A stretch of DNA of 64,000 nucleotides. It comes from Branchinecta lynchi. Taxonomy: Eukaryota > Arthropoda > Branchiopoda > Anostraca > Branchinectidae. Location of the stretch: positions 19,353,280 through 19,417,279 of the forward strand of contig JAKZAP010000006.1 in the NCBI GenBank assembly GCA_023053575.1, given 5' to 3'. Shown here in pieces: positions 1 to 11,115 of this stretch (the first letter of the stretch is position 1; each line of letters begins with the position of its first letter). The notes under the pieces are model-generated. The model was not told the origin of the DNA. It did no database searches and saw only the letters and a list, made by a program, of their open reading frames with translations. Made by a program: the position numbers and the translations under genes.

Positions 1-219
1 GTCACGTCTCGCACATAGCGAGTGGATTTCTTCGGTTGAAACTTGGAAGGTTGCCGATGGCTTGGAGGTGATGTCAGAAATTTTCTGACTTGAGGGAAAC
101 TAGATATCCATTTCTAGGTCCAAACCGCATTTTTGGATGGCGCGCTGTTTTGTGAAGTTCTCTTCTACTTTCTTGTACCACCTACTCGTAACAAGTGCCA
201 TATGAGCTCGTAGCTCTTT
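1..219 (-). mobile_element. F2 family terminus (partial)
   Basis: The stretch ends with the F2 terminal motif CAAGTGCCATATGAGCTCGT followed by AGCTCTT, also seen at 60755-60783 and inverted at 7205. The preceding sequence (wording such as 'gaaactagatatccatttct') matches 60655-60700. It is the right-hand end of a reverse-oriented F2 element whose other end is outside the window. No coding potential is visible. Confidence 0.7.
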
Positions 220-2020
220 TTGTCAATAAGAATGATTCAAGTGATTGCACAAACTCTTGATCTCGCGCAGAAGACTCCCAAGCGGCTTTTTTGCGGCATA
301 TTGTGTCCCACAAATTTCCCAGTGTTTTTTCTTGGACACGAATGTTTGTGCCACACCTATTCGACACACAAGTTGAAACTCGCGGTAACACAGTTGTCAT
401 TTTTTGGCGGTAATTTCAAATGCCTAAAGTTACAACACAGTCCAGGTAATGACTGGACAAATAGAACATCTGGCTTGAGCCCTTATCACTTTGCAACAAC
501 ATCCTCTGATTTTGTGTTTGTCTGCTTGACAAGACAGCTAATTTTATTATTTGGACTTTAACTTGCCGCTGAATTTGAATTTCATGCCAAAATTTGAGCT
601 ACAAATTCAAAAATTACCCCGATAGTAGTTTGTCGCATTCGAGCAGAATGTGAGTTATAAAAACCTTATTTGTCAGTGAAACATAATTGTTGGCACAAAC
701 GACAGACTCTCATTTCTAACCCTAACCCTGTGTGGCATCCTGATTTCCGAACTGAGTGTCCACTAGGTGAACGCGACATGTCATCATACGTTATTCTTCA
801 TATTCCAGTTCAGACCTACCGTGCCGTTTAGTCCCTATTAGTCCCCAGTCATTATGACCATCTCAGCGTTTAACTAAAACTCTGCTAAAAGTGTCGGTAT
901 GTTTAATTATACTCTTTTAGCAGAACAAAAGGTGCGAACCTACCTGAAGTTGAGACTTTTGCACTAGCTCCTCAGTTTATATAAATGAAGTTTGCACTTT
1001 TCTGTTCATTAGCTTATGAATCTAATACCATCTCTGTGGGATATATTTTGATAATGTGGTAACGGGAGAAACAGACTAATCCGCTTGGAGCGCTGAACTT
1101 GTTAAACTCAGTTAGATATTGGATACTAATATTGCGGATGTTCCTAAACCATTTGCTGTGGGTCAACTTTGTACTTAACGGAGACATTGCAGTCAGAACA
1201 ATGTGTGCCGTGCAGTTTTAACGTATAATCTGTATATTTCGCACAAGGTATCGAATAGTTCTGAAGGAACAAGACATTGTCCGAACAATTTGCATAGTAC
1301 AACCTCTGCCACTTAAAATTTACGATGGGCATAATCATTGACATATCTTAACACCAAATTCACAGGCTTAATATGTCCGCCGTCCCATCAAATAGAGTTT
1401 ACGAGGGGCTTCCAAGTTCTCACACTTGGCTCATTTCCTGGCTTTTGGGTTGCAAAAGTAGAAAAAAGAAAAATAACAAGATACAACTAGTTCTGAATGT
1501 TGCCATTTTAAATTCAGGAGATCAATTGGAGCAAAACAGCGTGTATAATTATCTTACAGGGACCCTAATTGACCCCTTATTGCAGTCTGCTCATTATCCC
1601 CAAGCTGCCACAAAGCCAATCAAATCTCACGTCCCCTAGGGATTTTCAGTTGTTTGTCGAATAGGCGGCTTTTTGAGCCCAAGTGTGACCAAGCTTTTAG
1701 TCATGAATGCATCCCACCAGCGGTGTGTTTATGCAAATCAAAGTCATCGTAAATCTTGTTTAGGAGGCGTTTGGAGGTCTCCAATCGTATTGCAGTTGGA
1801 GTTCAGGGCCGATAATGGCGTCCAGATCGATTTTTAGTGCTTTTCTTGTCCTGCGAGCCGAGGCTAACAGAGGGTTAAAGGAGTTCAGTCGGAAGTATTC
1901 TTGCATTTACAATGTCAACACAGATTCTTGATTTCAAAACAAGACGGTCCTAAATTTGTTGGCGCGATTCGGAAGCGCCCTTATAGGGAAATAGAGGCTG
2001 GTACATAGATAGATACAAAG
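220..2020. other. Unique or unclassified sequence, no gene seen
   Basis: Mixed-composition DNA with no recognisable protein, RNA gene or clear repeat boundary. The short frames at 220-561 and 1373-1639 match no family I know. Two copies of CTAACC near 717 are too few to be telomeric. A stretch near 1960-2005 resembles sequence at 4665-4715 and 5650-5700, so part of it is old repeat. Confidence 0.5.
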
Positions 2021-2023
2021 TAA

Positions 2024-2909
2024 ACAAGACCAAAGGTGTCGATGGGATCCAAAAATCTTATATGTCCGGGTAAAAAACCATTGTTATATACCGACTCAGC
2101 CTCTATTCTTACCCCTTAATCGGTCATCTAATCGAACTTTTGCTTTAACAGATTTTCCGGTTTGGGCCGGATTCCGGGCTAACTAGTTGTCCAGCGAGAA
2201 AATGATTTTCACCATCGTGTTCGGCATGTCTTTTTACCCATAAATCAAACATTTAATCAACTTCAAATTAAACTTTTACTTTTAACCATCTTTCCGGTTT
2301 ACGCCGGATTCCGGGCGAACTACATGTCTGGGTAGAAAATTATTTTCACATAAGTGTTCAGCATGTCTTCTTGCCCTAAATCGAACATCTAAACAACTCG
2401 AAATAAAACTTCCAATTTTAACAAACTTTCCGGTTTCGGCCGGATTCCCGGCGAAATACTTGTCCGTCGAGAAAATGGTTTTCACCATCGTCTTCAGCAT
2501 GTCATCCTACCCCTAAATCGAACATCTAATCAACTTCAAATAAAACTTTTACTTTTAACAAACTTTCCGGTTCTGGCCGGATTCCGGACGAACTACTCGT
2601 CCGATGACAAATTGGTTTTCACGATCGTGTTTAGCATGTCTTCTTACCCCATTATCGACTATCACATTAGCTGTTTCAAAATATTTTGTTTGCCCCTTAA
2701 TTTGAACCCCCTCCCTCACCCCTAAATGTAGGGCTACAAAGCCCATCTACGAACTTGACTGGTCCGACGACCCAACTAATCTTCACACCAAGTTTCATCA
2801 AAATATCTCATTCCCTTTGAGAGTTATCGTGCTTACAGACGGACGGACAGACGGACAACTTTTGCGATGTCATAGGTATCCCTCCACTTACGTTTTGGGA
2901 TCCCAAAAA
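2024..2909 (+). mobile_element. F1 Helentron-like element, copy a
   Basis: It starts with ACAAGACCAAAGG and a GGATCC palindrome and ends with the F1 end motif ACGTTTTGGGATCCCAAAAA. Inside are diverged core units containing 'ccggattccgg' and, near 2835-2860, a (GGAC/AGAC)n tract just before 'cttttgcgatgtcatagg'. A second copy starts only 16 bases after it ends. It carries no protein. The class is inferred from architecture. Confidence 0.75.
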
Positions 2910-2925
2910 CATAGATCAGAGGTTA

Positions 2926-4482
2926 ACAAGACCAAAGGTTTCGATGGGATCCCAAAAATTCAATATCTGATCCAGACAACTGGGTCTTGTCTTAGCCAGA
3001 TCCAGTCTTCGCCAGACTCCTTGAACATTTTTACAATTAAAATTCAGAAACTGATTAAGGCCAAATAGCTAATCACCTGAGAAAATCAAGTTCAGATTTG
3101 GATTCAGCATGTGTGTTTACCCCTATAAGTCATATCTGTTTTGACGAAAACTTCCTGCCACTTCTGCCAATTTCCCGGTTCCGGCCGAACTCCAGAACTA
3201 CTTGTCCGGCGAAAAAAGAAAGCTCAAAGACCAAATCAGGGTATCTTCTTTCCCCAGTAATGAACATCTAATCAACCTCAAATAGAAATTTAGCGCATAA
3301 CAAATTTTCCGATTCCAGCAGGATTCCGGTCGACTATATGTCCGGGTAAAATAAGATTGTCATACAGCGACTCAGCATCTCTTCTAACCCCTAAATCGCT
3401 TATCTAATGAACTAGAAATAAAACTTTGACTTCCAACAGTTTTCCGGTTTTGGCCGGATTCTGGACGAACTACATGTCCGGTCAGAAACTTGTTTTCACA
3501 TAAGTGTTCAGCATGTCTTCTTGCCCTAAATCGAACATCTAATCAACTCCAAATAAAACTTTTACTTTCAACAAACTTTCCGGTTTGGGCCGGATTCCGG
3601 GCGAAATACTTGTCCGTCGAGAAAATAGTTTTCACCATCGTCTTCAGCATGTCTTCCTACCCCTAAATCGAACATCTAATCAATTTCAAATAAAACCTTT
3701 AATTTTGACAAACTTTCCGGTTTGGGCCGGATTCCGGTCGAAATGCTTGTCCGTCGAGAAAATAGTTTTCACCATCGTCTTCAGCATGTCTTCTTACCTC
3801 TAAATCGAACATTTAATCAACTTCAAATAAAACTTTTACTTTCAACAAACTTTCCGGTTTGGGCCGGATTCCGGTCGAAATACTTGTCCGTCGAGAAAAT
3901 AGTTTTCACCATCGTCTTCAGCATGTCTTCCTACCCCTAAATCGAACATCTAATCAATTTCAAATAAAACTTTTACTTTCAACAAACTTTCCGGTTTGGG
4001 CCGGATTCCGGGCGAAATACTTGTCCGTCGAGAAAATAATTTTCACCATCGTCTTCAGCATGTCTTCCTACCCCTAAATCGAACATCTAATCAACTTCAA
4101 ATAAAACTTTTACTTTCAACAAACTTTCCGGTTTTGGCCGGATTCCGGGCGAACTACTTGTCCGATGACAAAATGGTTTTCACCATCGTGTTCAGCATGT
4201 CTTCTTACCCCATAATCGACTATCACATTAGCTGTTTCAAAGTATTTTGTTTGTCCCTTAATTTGAATCCCCTCCCCCACCCCTAAATGTAGAGCTACAA
4301 AGCCCATCTACGAACTTGACTGGTCCGACGACCCAACGAACCCTCACACCAAGTTTCATCAAAATATCTCATTCCCTTCGAGAGTTATCGTGCTTACAGA
4401 CGGACGGACGGACGGACGGACAGACGGACAACTTTTGCGATGTCATAGGTATCCCTCCACTTACGTTTTGGGATCCCAAAAA
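2926..4482 (+). mobile_element. F1 Helentron-like element, copy b
   Basis: A full-length F1 copy from ACAAGACCAAAGG to TTTTGGGATCCCAAAA. Diverged units come first, then an array of near-identical 137-bp units, then a conserved 3' block with the tract of GGAC repeats at about 4397-4430. Because 137 is not a multiple of 3, successive units are read in different frames, which produces a series of overlapping 72-codon open frames that are not genes. Copies at 28213, 30764 and 40079 are nearly identical through the first 400 bases. Confidence 0.85.
3430..4200 (+). repeat. 137-bp tandem array (F1 core), about 6 units
   Basis: The motif 'ggccggattccgg' recurs at about 3442, 3585, 3722, 3859, 3996 and 4133, a constant 137-base period. 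The four middle units differ at only a few positions. The outer ones (TTTTGGCC instead of TTTGGGCC) are more diverged. This is the tandem core of F1 copy b. Confidence 0.9.
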
Positions 4483-4803
4483 CTATAAAAACGACCGAGT
4501 TCGTAGATGGGTTCCGTAACCCTATATTTGAGGGTGAGGGAGGCGGTTCAAAATAAAAGGTGAATCAATATTTTTGAAAAAGTTAATAAGCTGTAGTCAA
4601 TTTAAGGGTAAAAAGACATGCTAATTCCGTATATGAAAATCACTTCTCCCCGGGCATATTAGTTGGTGCGATTCCGAAGTGCCCTTATGGGCAAACTCAA
4701 AGATGGCACATGGATATAAAGTAAAAAATTACAGATAAATGTTTGGCAGGATCTACTTCTCTCAATAAGTTATGAAGAAAGGGCGTGTCCAGTAACCTCC
4801 GGT

Positions 4804-4986
4804 CAGGGCCGGATCCAGAGGCGGGTTCGACCCCCCCCCCCCCCCCCCGGAAACATGCACAAATAATCTTCTTGTGTAGGCTTTAACCTCTGATCAATGT
4901 TATTGTCCTACGGTTTTAAATGGATTAGGTCCGACCTGCGGGTCGACCCCCCCCCCCACCGAAATAAATTCCTGGACTCGTACCTG
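4804..4986. mobile_element. Short hAT-like MITE, copy 1
   Basis: It begins CAGGGCCGGATCCAG and ends CCTGGACTCGTACCTG, an imperfect terminal inverted repeat. The flanks are cctccggt on the left and cctatggt on the right, a 6/8 match that fits a decayed 8-bp target duplication. It contains a long C run after the left end and another before 'gaaataaattcctgg'. The same element is at 5790 and 36588. Confidence 0.65.
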
Positions 4987-5789
4987 CCTATGGTGTATTT
5001 AACTAGACACACTGAATAATTCATGAGCGGGCGGGATTGACTGACTCTAGTTTCCGGAATTTCATTTAAGCTACAGGCGGATGAGATTTGGCATGCGTAT
5101 AAAGGACCGTACTGAAAACCCGTGGGGGTGGAAGGAGGGGGAATATGTACCCATTGAACGGATGATCCGATTGGAGTGAAGCTTGAGGGGGGTAAGAGAA
5201 GTTTGGTCATCTAGAAGTCTTGGGTAATATATTCATGCATCCAAACTGCCATGGTGGAGGGATTTGGAGAGGTCCTGGAAATGTTGTGACACGGCAAGAG
5301 GCCAAACGAGTGGAGCGACTGGGATGAATCTTGGAATGCAGAAAAATCATGTGCCCTAGATATCCATTTTGGGGTCTTAGAAATGCTCAGATTGTAATGA
5401 AACTCGATGTGTGGTAAGAGAAGATGCCTTTGATCATCCATTAACGTGCCCGACCCGTATTCAACCACGGTGGTCTCCGTAACCCTATATTTGGAATTGG
5501 GGGTGAGGGAGGGGGTTCAAATGAACGAACATTTTTGAAAAGCTAATAAGCTATAGTCGATTTAGGGGTAAAATGACATGCTAATTCCATATATGAAAAT
5601 CAAGTATCCCCGGGCATATATTTCGCACCGAATCCTGCGAAACCGGATAATTTGTTGTTTCAGAAGCGCCTTTTGAGCAAACTCAAAGCTGGTACATGGA
5701 CCAAAAGCAAAAAAGTGCAGTTAAATGTTTGGCAGAATCTACTTCTCTCAATAAGTTATGAAGAAAGGGCGTGTCCAGTATCCTATGGT

Positions 5790-5961
5790 CGCACCGTATC
5801 CAGGGGGGGTTCTCCCCCCCCCGGAAACATGCACAAGTAATCATATTGTGTAGGGTTTAACCTCTGATCTATTTTGTTGTCCTACGGTTTGAAATGAATT
5901 AAGTCCAAGCCGCGGGTAGACCCCCCCCTCCCCCCGAAATAAATTGCTGGATTGGACCTTC
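5790..5961. mobile_element. Short hAT-like MITE, copy 2
   Basis: A homologue of the element at 4804, within the second half of the tandem duplication. It is flanked on both sides by cctatggt (5782-5789 and 5962-5969), a perfect 8-bp target-site duplication, as expected for hAT transposition. The termini are degenerate (CGCACCGTATCCAGG on the left). It is non-coding. Confidence 0.75.
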
Positions 5962-5969
5962 CTATGGTG

Positions 5970-6694
5970 TATTTAACTAGACACGCTGAAGAACTTATAA
6001 GCGGGCGGGATTGACTGACTCTAGTTTCCGGAATTCCACTACGCTACAGGAGGATGATCCGAGACTTGGCATGCGTATAAAGGGCCGTACCGAAAACCCG
6101 TGAGGGTGGAAAGAAGGGGAACTTGGACCCATTGAACGGGTGATCCGATTGGAGTGAAGCTTGATGGGTGGTAAGAGAAGCTTGCCCAAATGCCATGGTG
6201 GTGGGATTTGGAGGGGGTCCCGGAAATGTTGTGACACGGCAAGAGGTCAGACTAATGGAGTGATTGGAATGAATCTTATAGTTTAGAAAGGTCGTGTCTC
6301 CTAGATATCTATTTTTGGGTCTTAGAAATGCTCAGACTCGAGTGAAAATTGATGGGTGGTAAGAGAAGATCCCTCGACGATCCATTAACGTGCCCGAACC
6401 GTATTCGACCACGGTGGGGAACGGGATGGGGGAGGATTGGGGTGACCCTTGGGCGGTAAATTTCGTCTGATAGATGATCTATTTGTGTATCCTGGCCGGA
6501 TCCAATCTCATTTGGGGGAGCGGAGTGGGGATGTCGGACATTCAGCCTCCCGGAAATTCTCAGATCTGAGTGAAAATTAACGGGTGGTACCAGCAGATGC
6601 CATACGGCAACGGCGGGGGAGCGGTGATTTTTGACTTCATCATTTACTTTGTTGTACCAATTCGTAAGAAGTGCTATGTGATCTCGTAGCTCTT
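5970..6694 (-). mobile_element. F2-like core and terminus
   Basis: This contains F2-type core text on the minus strand ('cgggtgatccgattggag', 'gaaacttgatgggtggtaag' variants) and ends with GTGCTATGTGATCTCGTAGC TCTTAG, a diverged form of the F2 terminus. The opposite end with the hairpin and tetranucleotide tract is not visible, so it is a partial or rearranged copy. Confidence 0.6.
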
Positions 6695-7098
6695 AGTTTT
6701 ATTTATGAAAAGATGGTGTTTTATACCGTTACATGCTTCTCTGAAAATTGGACATGATGCATAGAACAGAGACGGAATCGACTCGCAACTCTTGATGTTC
6801 GGCAGCTTGAGACCGAAAATCCAGTAACAGTAACCCACCTCTGACACAAGTCGAAATGAAGTATCCTGGGTTCCGAGTTCTAGCATTCATAAGCAAAACA
6901 CCAACACGGGGTTAGTCAGGGTACTAGAAGGTATTTGGTGTAGGCTATTATGTGTAGTATTTTGTTTGTTCGCCATCTCTCGGCGACTTAACAGTATCGA
7001 TGCAGACAATTTCCTACAATACCTAAAACAATGTTTGTGTTTTACCATAAGGATTGTATACGCTATAGCAGGGATGTACATAGTCGCGATACACTGAC
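6695..7098. other. Unclassified sequence, no gene seen
   Basis: The stretch between the F2 remnant and the hAT-like element at 7107. Two short minus-strand open frames of 64-70 codons match no family I recognise. Confidence 0.4.
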
Positions 7099-7204
7099 CT
7101 TGTGAGCAGAGGCGTTACTAGCCAAAATGTTTGGGGGGGGGGAGCAAGGCATTTACCGACTGGCTGGTAATTTTTACCAACTCTTTTTGCAACTGTTTCA
7201 AGAA

Positions 7205-8813
7205 ACAAGAGCTACGAGCTCATATGGCACTTGTTACGAGTAGGCACGGCTCGGTTATGTCAATGATATATCTAGTGTTTGCTAGGTGTCTTCCCACCAA
7301 GTTCCATCTCGATCCCTCCACTCATAGCGTTTTCCAATATTTCCGGTTCTCCCCTCCAGCTCCCCCCCAAAAGTCACCGGATCTGGTCCGGATTTTAAGT
7401 GGGTCGTCTGAGGCATGAGGTCTTTCCAAATATCAAGTTTCATCGAGATCCGGTCACCCGTTCAAAAGTTATAAATACCTCAAGATTCCGGATTCCCCCT
7501 CCCTCCACTCCCCCAACAGTGCCCGAACCGGCTCGGTCATGTCAATGATGTATCTAGTGTTTGCTAGGTGTCTTCCCACCAAGTTTCATCTCGATCCCTC
7601 CACTCATAGCGTTTCCCAAGATTTCCGGTTAACCCCTCCAGCTCCCCCAAAAGTCACCGGATCCGGTCCGGATTTTAAGTGGGTCGTCTGAGGCATGAGG
7701 CCTTTCCAAATATCAAGTTCCATCGAGATCCGATCACCCGTTCAAAAGTTATAAATACCTCAAGATTCCGGATTCCCCCTCCCTCCACACCCCCCACAGT
7801 ACCCGAATTGGCTCGGTTATGTCAATGATGTATCTTCACACCAAGTTTCATCTCGATCCCTCCACTCACAGCATTTCCCAAGATTTCCGGTTGCCCCCTC
7901 CAGCTCCCCCCAAAAGTCACCGGATCCGGTCCGGATTTTAAGTGGGTCGTCTGAAGCATGAGGTCGTTCCAAATATCAAGTTTCATCGAGATCCGGTCAC
8001 CCGTTAAAAAGTTATAAATACCTCAAGATTCCGGATTCCCCTCCCTCCACTCCCCCGACAGTGCCCGAATCGGCTCGGTCATGTCAATGATGTATCTAGT
8101 GTTTACTAGGTGTCTTCGCACCAAGTTTCATCTCGATCCCTCCACTCTTAGCGTTTCCCAAGATTTCCGGTTGCCCCCTCCAGATCCCCCCAAAAGTCAC
8201 CGGATCCGGTCCGGATTTACATTACGTCGTCTGAGGCATGAGGTCTTTCCAAATATCAAGTTCCATCGAGATCCGATCACCCGTTCAGAAGTTATAAATA
8301 CCTCAAGGTTCCGGATTCCCCCTCCCTCCACTCCCCCCCCCACAGTGCCCGAATCGGCTCGGTTATGTCAATGATGTATCTAGTGTTTGCTAGGTGTCTT
8401 CCCACCAAGTTTCATCTCGATCCCTCCACTCATAGTGTTTCCCAAGATTTCCGGTTGCCCCCTCCCGCTCCCCCCAAAAGTCTCCGGATCCGGTCCGGAT
8501 TTTAAGTGGGTCGTCTGAGGCATGAGGTCGTTCCAAATATCAAGTTTCATCGAGATCCGATCACCCGTTCAAAAGTTAAAAATACCTCAAGATTCCGGAT
8601 TCCCCCTCCCTCCACTGCCCCCACGGTGCTCGGATCGGGGAAGTGACTATTTCCAACTTAATCATTTGGGGTCCCTGATACGCTTGCCAAGTTTTATCGT
8701 CCTAGCTTATCTGGAAGTGCCCGAACTAGCAAAACCTGGACAGACCGACAGACCGACGGACGGACAGAAATTGCGATCGCTATATGACACTTGGCCGAAG
8801 GGCAAGTGCCATA
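7205..8813 (+). mobile_element. F2 Helentron-like element, copy c
   Basis: It starts ACAAGAGCTACGAGCTCATA then TGGCACTTG and ends with a hairpin CACTTGGCCGAAGGGCAAGTG followed by CCATA. Inside are five tandem units of about 280 bp. At about 8738-8768 lies a tract of GACC/GACA/GACG tetranucleotides, followed by 'aaattgcgatcgctatatg'. The two ends share the CAAGTGCCATA motif in inverted orientation. The layout resembles Helentron-derived non-autonomous elements. Confidence 0.8.
7240..8640 (+). repeat. Array of about 280-bp tandem units (F2 core), 5 units
   Basis: The motif 'ggctcggtyatgtcaatgat' recurs at about 7245, 7530, 7810, 8072 and 8355. Spacing is 285, 280, 262 and 283. The short spacing comes from loss of about 20 bases ('ctagtgtttgctaggtgtct') in the third unit. 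The units contain purine-poor C-rich blocks. Confidence 0.85.
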
Positions 8814-9037
8814 AAAAAAGGACAGTTTTGAAAAAAAATCGAATGATTTTCAGAAAAACCGTGTTTTGACGAAAAACCGACCGTTTTCATGAAAAAATCA
8901 AATGTTCGTGCCGACTCGATTATTTTTACCGACTGGCCGACAACATTGGGGGGGGGGCGTCCCCCCCCCCCAGTAGTGAGGCCCTTCCTCGTGAGTAGCA
9001 TAAATAGACGTAAAAGAACTAAGTGCATTCGTTGTAG

Positions 9038-9292
9038 GTCTTCCTGAGGATGCGCTTGACGAAATCAGCAGACATGCCGAGTTTGACGTCTCAGAGGCGG
9101 ATCCTGACACATTTCTGGAATTCCTTAATTGCTACTTCCAGTTTAAAGCTGAGCCTTACCCGAGTGAGAATGAGGGATTGTTTTGCAACCGAACTTTTGA
9201 CAAAGTGCAATGCTGGCCCACAACCCCAGCTGGGACTGTCTCAGTACTTCCGTGTGTAAGGGAGCTACGTGGCGTCATCTATGATTCATCAA
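9038..9292 (+). CDS. Class B GPCR (CRF/DH44 receptor-like), hormone-binding domain exon
   Basis: The open frame encodes about 84 residues holding most of the extracellular hormone-receptor domain. Conserved elements in order are LNCYF (first Cys), LFCNRTFDKVQCWPTTPAG and VLPC, then GVIYDSS. The spacing of the Cys, the Asp after NRTF, the CW pair and the G/PC pair is typical of secretin-family receptors, which bind peptide hormones at the cell surface. An acceptor (cattcgttgtag) precedes 9038 and a donor (a|gtaagt) follows 9292. The exon enters and leaves in phase 1. An NRT glycosylation sequon is present. The 5' boundary is the least certain part, since an upstream in-frame stop lies at 9001. 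No signal-peptide exon was found. Confidence 0.85.
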
Positions 9293-10120
9293 GTAAGTAC
9301 CCTACAGGAGGGGTACCTGACCTCGTTTTTACATACCTCGTTTTTTGCCGCGAAAATGTTAAAATGAAATGTGCATGCTGTCCAGACAGTCAAGAGGCAA
9401 AATATGATTTTTTGAACAGTCGGTCTCCGAAAATATTCAAATCCTGTACCTTTTCTTTGTTTTAAAGCTGCTTTGAAAAGGGATTTTCTGGTTATTCACT
9501 TTGCTAACTCTTACCTTTTTCATCATTTAGAATGAATCGATCTTGTTTAAAAAAAAAAAAAAACATATTTAACTAGACATATTGAAGCAATATTTATTTA
9601 TCCCATATGTAAACCATTCAATTAGTGTGTTTGTCATATTTGTTGGTTCCTTTTTAAGCCAGATAGATTATTGTGAAGGAAAGACTTCTCTGGAAATTTG
9701 AAATCTTGTCTGAGCTTGGACGCCCCTCCTGTACCCTCTCATGCAAAATCTCAGGTAAAAAGTCCATCGGATGACCTGCATCTAACTGTGAAGGATTCCG
9801 ACGCGGATTTTTTGGTCAGTTTTGCTAATCGAGGCAAAGTCTTTCCTCTAGATTGGCTTCCAAGAAACCGCGGCTTGACTGTGAAATATCCCCGACAAGA
9901 AATATCCCCAGCGAAACATCCTGTTCCCAAGGTGAAATTACCCCTGGCAGAAACGGCGCCAACAAAAGTCCTTCGAAAACACGGCCTGACCTAATACTGT
10001 CCCCACAAGGAAATGACCCAAGCATAGATTTACTCATTCCCCTTGTTTTTCAGACACACTGCTTGAATAGAACACAATATATCTTTACATTTAGAACATG
10101 GCCTCAAAGGAAAATAGATA
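9293..10120 (+). other. Intron 1 start, no further exon seen
   Basis: The intron following the hormone-binding exon opens with the consensus donor gtaagt. The exon's reading frame stays open to 9465 only by chance. An A-run at about 9549-9563 and several unmatched open frames (9698-9994, 9853-10128) have no recognisable similarity. Confidence 0.5.
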
Positions 10121-10877
10121 CCCGATGAAAAATTTATCTCAGAATAGCAGGGAATCTACCGGAGTTTGCGCCATCGAATCAACCAGATTTGCAGATAGTT
10201 TGTTCAAGCTTGGTGTGAAAGTCCTTTATGTAGCGTTTACACGGAAAAGAAATCCCGTCGAGTAGAAAGAAATACCGGTCGACTCGAAAGGATTCTGTTC
10301 GTGAAGACGAGTAGAAAAAAAGTCTAGCGGGACGGGAATCCTTTCATGATAAAAGGAATTCCGCACTACTTGAAAGGAATCTTGTCGGCGGCACTGGTAA
10401 AAAGTACTAAAAAAAATCTAGCTAGCTTTTGAGAGCAGCAATCATCAGTACTGATGTCATAAATGCTCTCAAAACGTTTTTTTTATTGGCTAGTGAATTT
10501 ATTTATGTCAGATTTTCTGGTTTGAAGAATTTATTTGTTTCCCTCTGCGTGTAAACATAATCTTGTCACCATGATCGGATTCTGTTCAAGTTTTCCTGTA
10601 CTTGTAAACGCTGCATTAGTAAAAGTAGCATGCAGTACGACTGATGCTACTACATGCTTCTACTTCAAGGCTACCGTGTCACTGCATTCTACTGCATGCT
10701 ACTAATAGCAAGACTGGATGCTACTATAGGAAGACAGGATGCTACTGGATACTACTGCGTAAGATTGGCCCAGTCTGAGGCACATTAAATGATAGTATTC
10801 TTTACTATTACATATCAACATGCAACTTTTTCGTACAGCTATCATACAGCTACACAGGCTACACATTTTTCATCCGG
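10121..10877 (-). mobile_element. MITE with CCCGATGAAAAAT termini, copy 1 (interrupted)
   Basis: The left end is CCCGATGAAAAATTTATCTC and the right end is ACACATTTTTCATCCGG. The same termini bound the element at 29808-30110, which lies in the opposite orientation. Flanks are aatagata and tatagata, a 7/8 match that fits an 8-bp target duplication. The body is rich in 'gctact' motifs. An extra block between about 10141 and 10618, absent from the other copy, contains a nested Harbinger-like element. Confidence 0.75.
10229..10615. mobile_element. Harbinger-like MITE nested in another MITE
   Basis: Ends are TGTAGCGTTTACA and its near-perfect inverted copy TGTAAACGCTGCA (12 of 13 match). Both sides are flanked by TTA (10226-10228 and 10616-10618), the 3-bp TWA duplication characteristic of PIF/Harbinger transposons. 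The 387-bp body has 'gaaaggaatyc' and 'tcgagtagaaag' motifs and no open frame. The superfamily call rests on TSD and TIR only. Confidence 0.65.
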
Positions 10878-10984
10878 TATAGATATAGACAGATATCTTT
10901 TTTATTCTTTTTGAACTATCATGGTGAAATCCAAATTTGTCGAAATCCTCATATGAACATGTAACACTCGTATATAAATAGATG

Positions 10985-11115
10985 GGTAGATATAATTAGT
11001 ATTAGTAAACTGCAGCACAAGTCTTTCTTTTTGCTGCAATAGAATATTAGTTATGTTAGTTTTAACTGATGTTTAATGTTTTGGATAAAAATAGAAAACC
11101 TACCTACCTACCTGC
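10985..11115 (+). repeat. Dispersed repeat (pair with 25743-25870)
   Basis: The block 'gcagcacaagtctttctttt...ctacctacctacctg' is present in inverted orientation at 25743-25870, including the (GTAG)n/(CTAC)n tract and the 'ttgctgcaatag' motif. The second copy is interrupted at its far end by the hAT-like element at 25871. No gene. Confidence 0.6.

Larger units (their letters stand above)
4496..6425 (-). repeat. Tandem duplication of a block of about 960 bp
   Basis: The first half (about 4496-5462) and second half (about 5471-6425) share the same order of blocks: an F1 3'-end fragment on the minus strand ('gtagatgggttccgtaaccc' / 'tctccgtaaccctatattt'), 'gtttggcagratctacttct', a C-rich MITE, 'gtatttaactagacac', and F2-like core ('gaacgg.tgatccgattggag'). 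Offsets between matching points are 940-990 bases. The duplication includes the MITE, so the MITE was inserted first. Confidence 0.7.
7107..8987 (+). mobile_element. hAT-like element H1-a, carrying an F2 copy
   Basis: The left end is CAGAGGCGTTACTAGCC and the right end is TAGTGAGGCCCTTC, matching the termini at 25871-27838 and 30641-32360. Flanks are cttgtgag (7099-7106) and ctcgtgag (8988-8995), a 7/8 match to an 8-bp duplication. Long G and C runs lie just inside both ends (7133-7142; 8949-8970). The body 'ccgactggcygacaac..' is shared with 30641-32360. An F2 element occupies 7205-8813. No transposase is present. Confidence 0.8.

Noticed and set aside
711..730. Two CTAACC units resembling telomere sequence
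   Set aside because: Only two units in ordinary sequence.
3585..4286. Series of overlapping 72-96 codon open frames with almost identical proteins
   Set aside because: They come from the 137-bp tandem unit (137 is not a multiple of 3), recur in every F1 copy, and lack any start context or domain.
4116..4307. Repeated 63-codon minus-strand frame (also 2555, 29404, 31775, 41122)
   Set aside because: It is the reverse strand of the conserved F1 3' block. Conservation follows the element and not codon structure.
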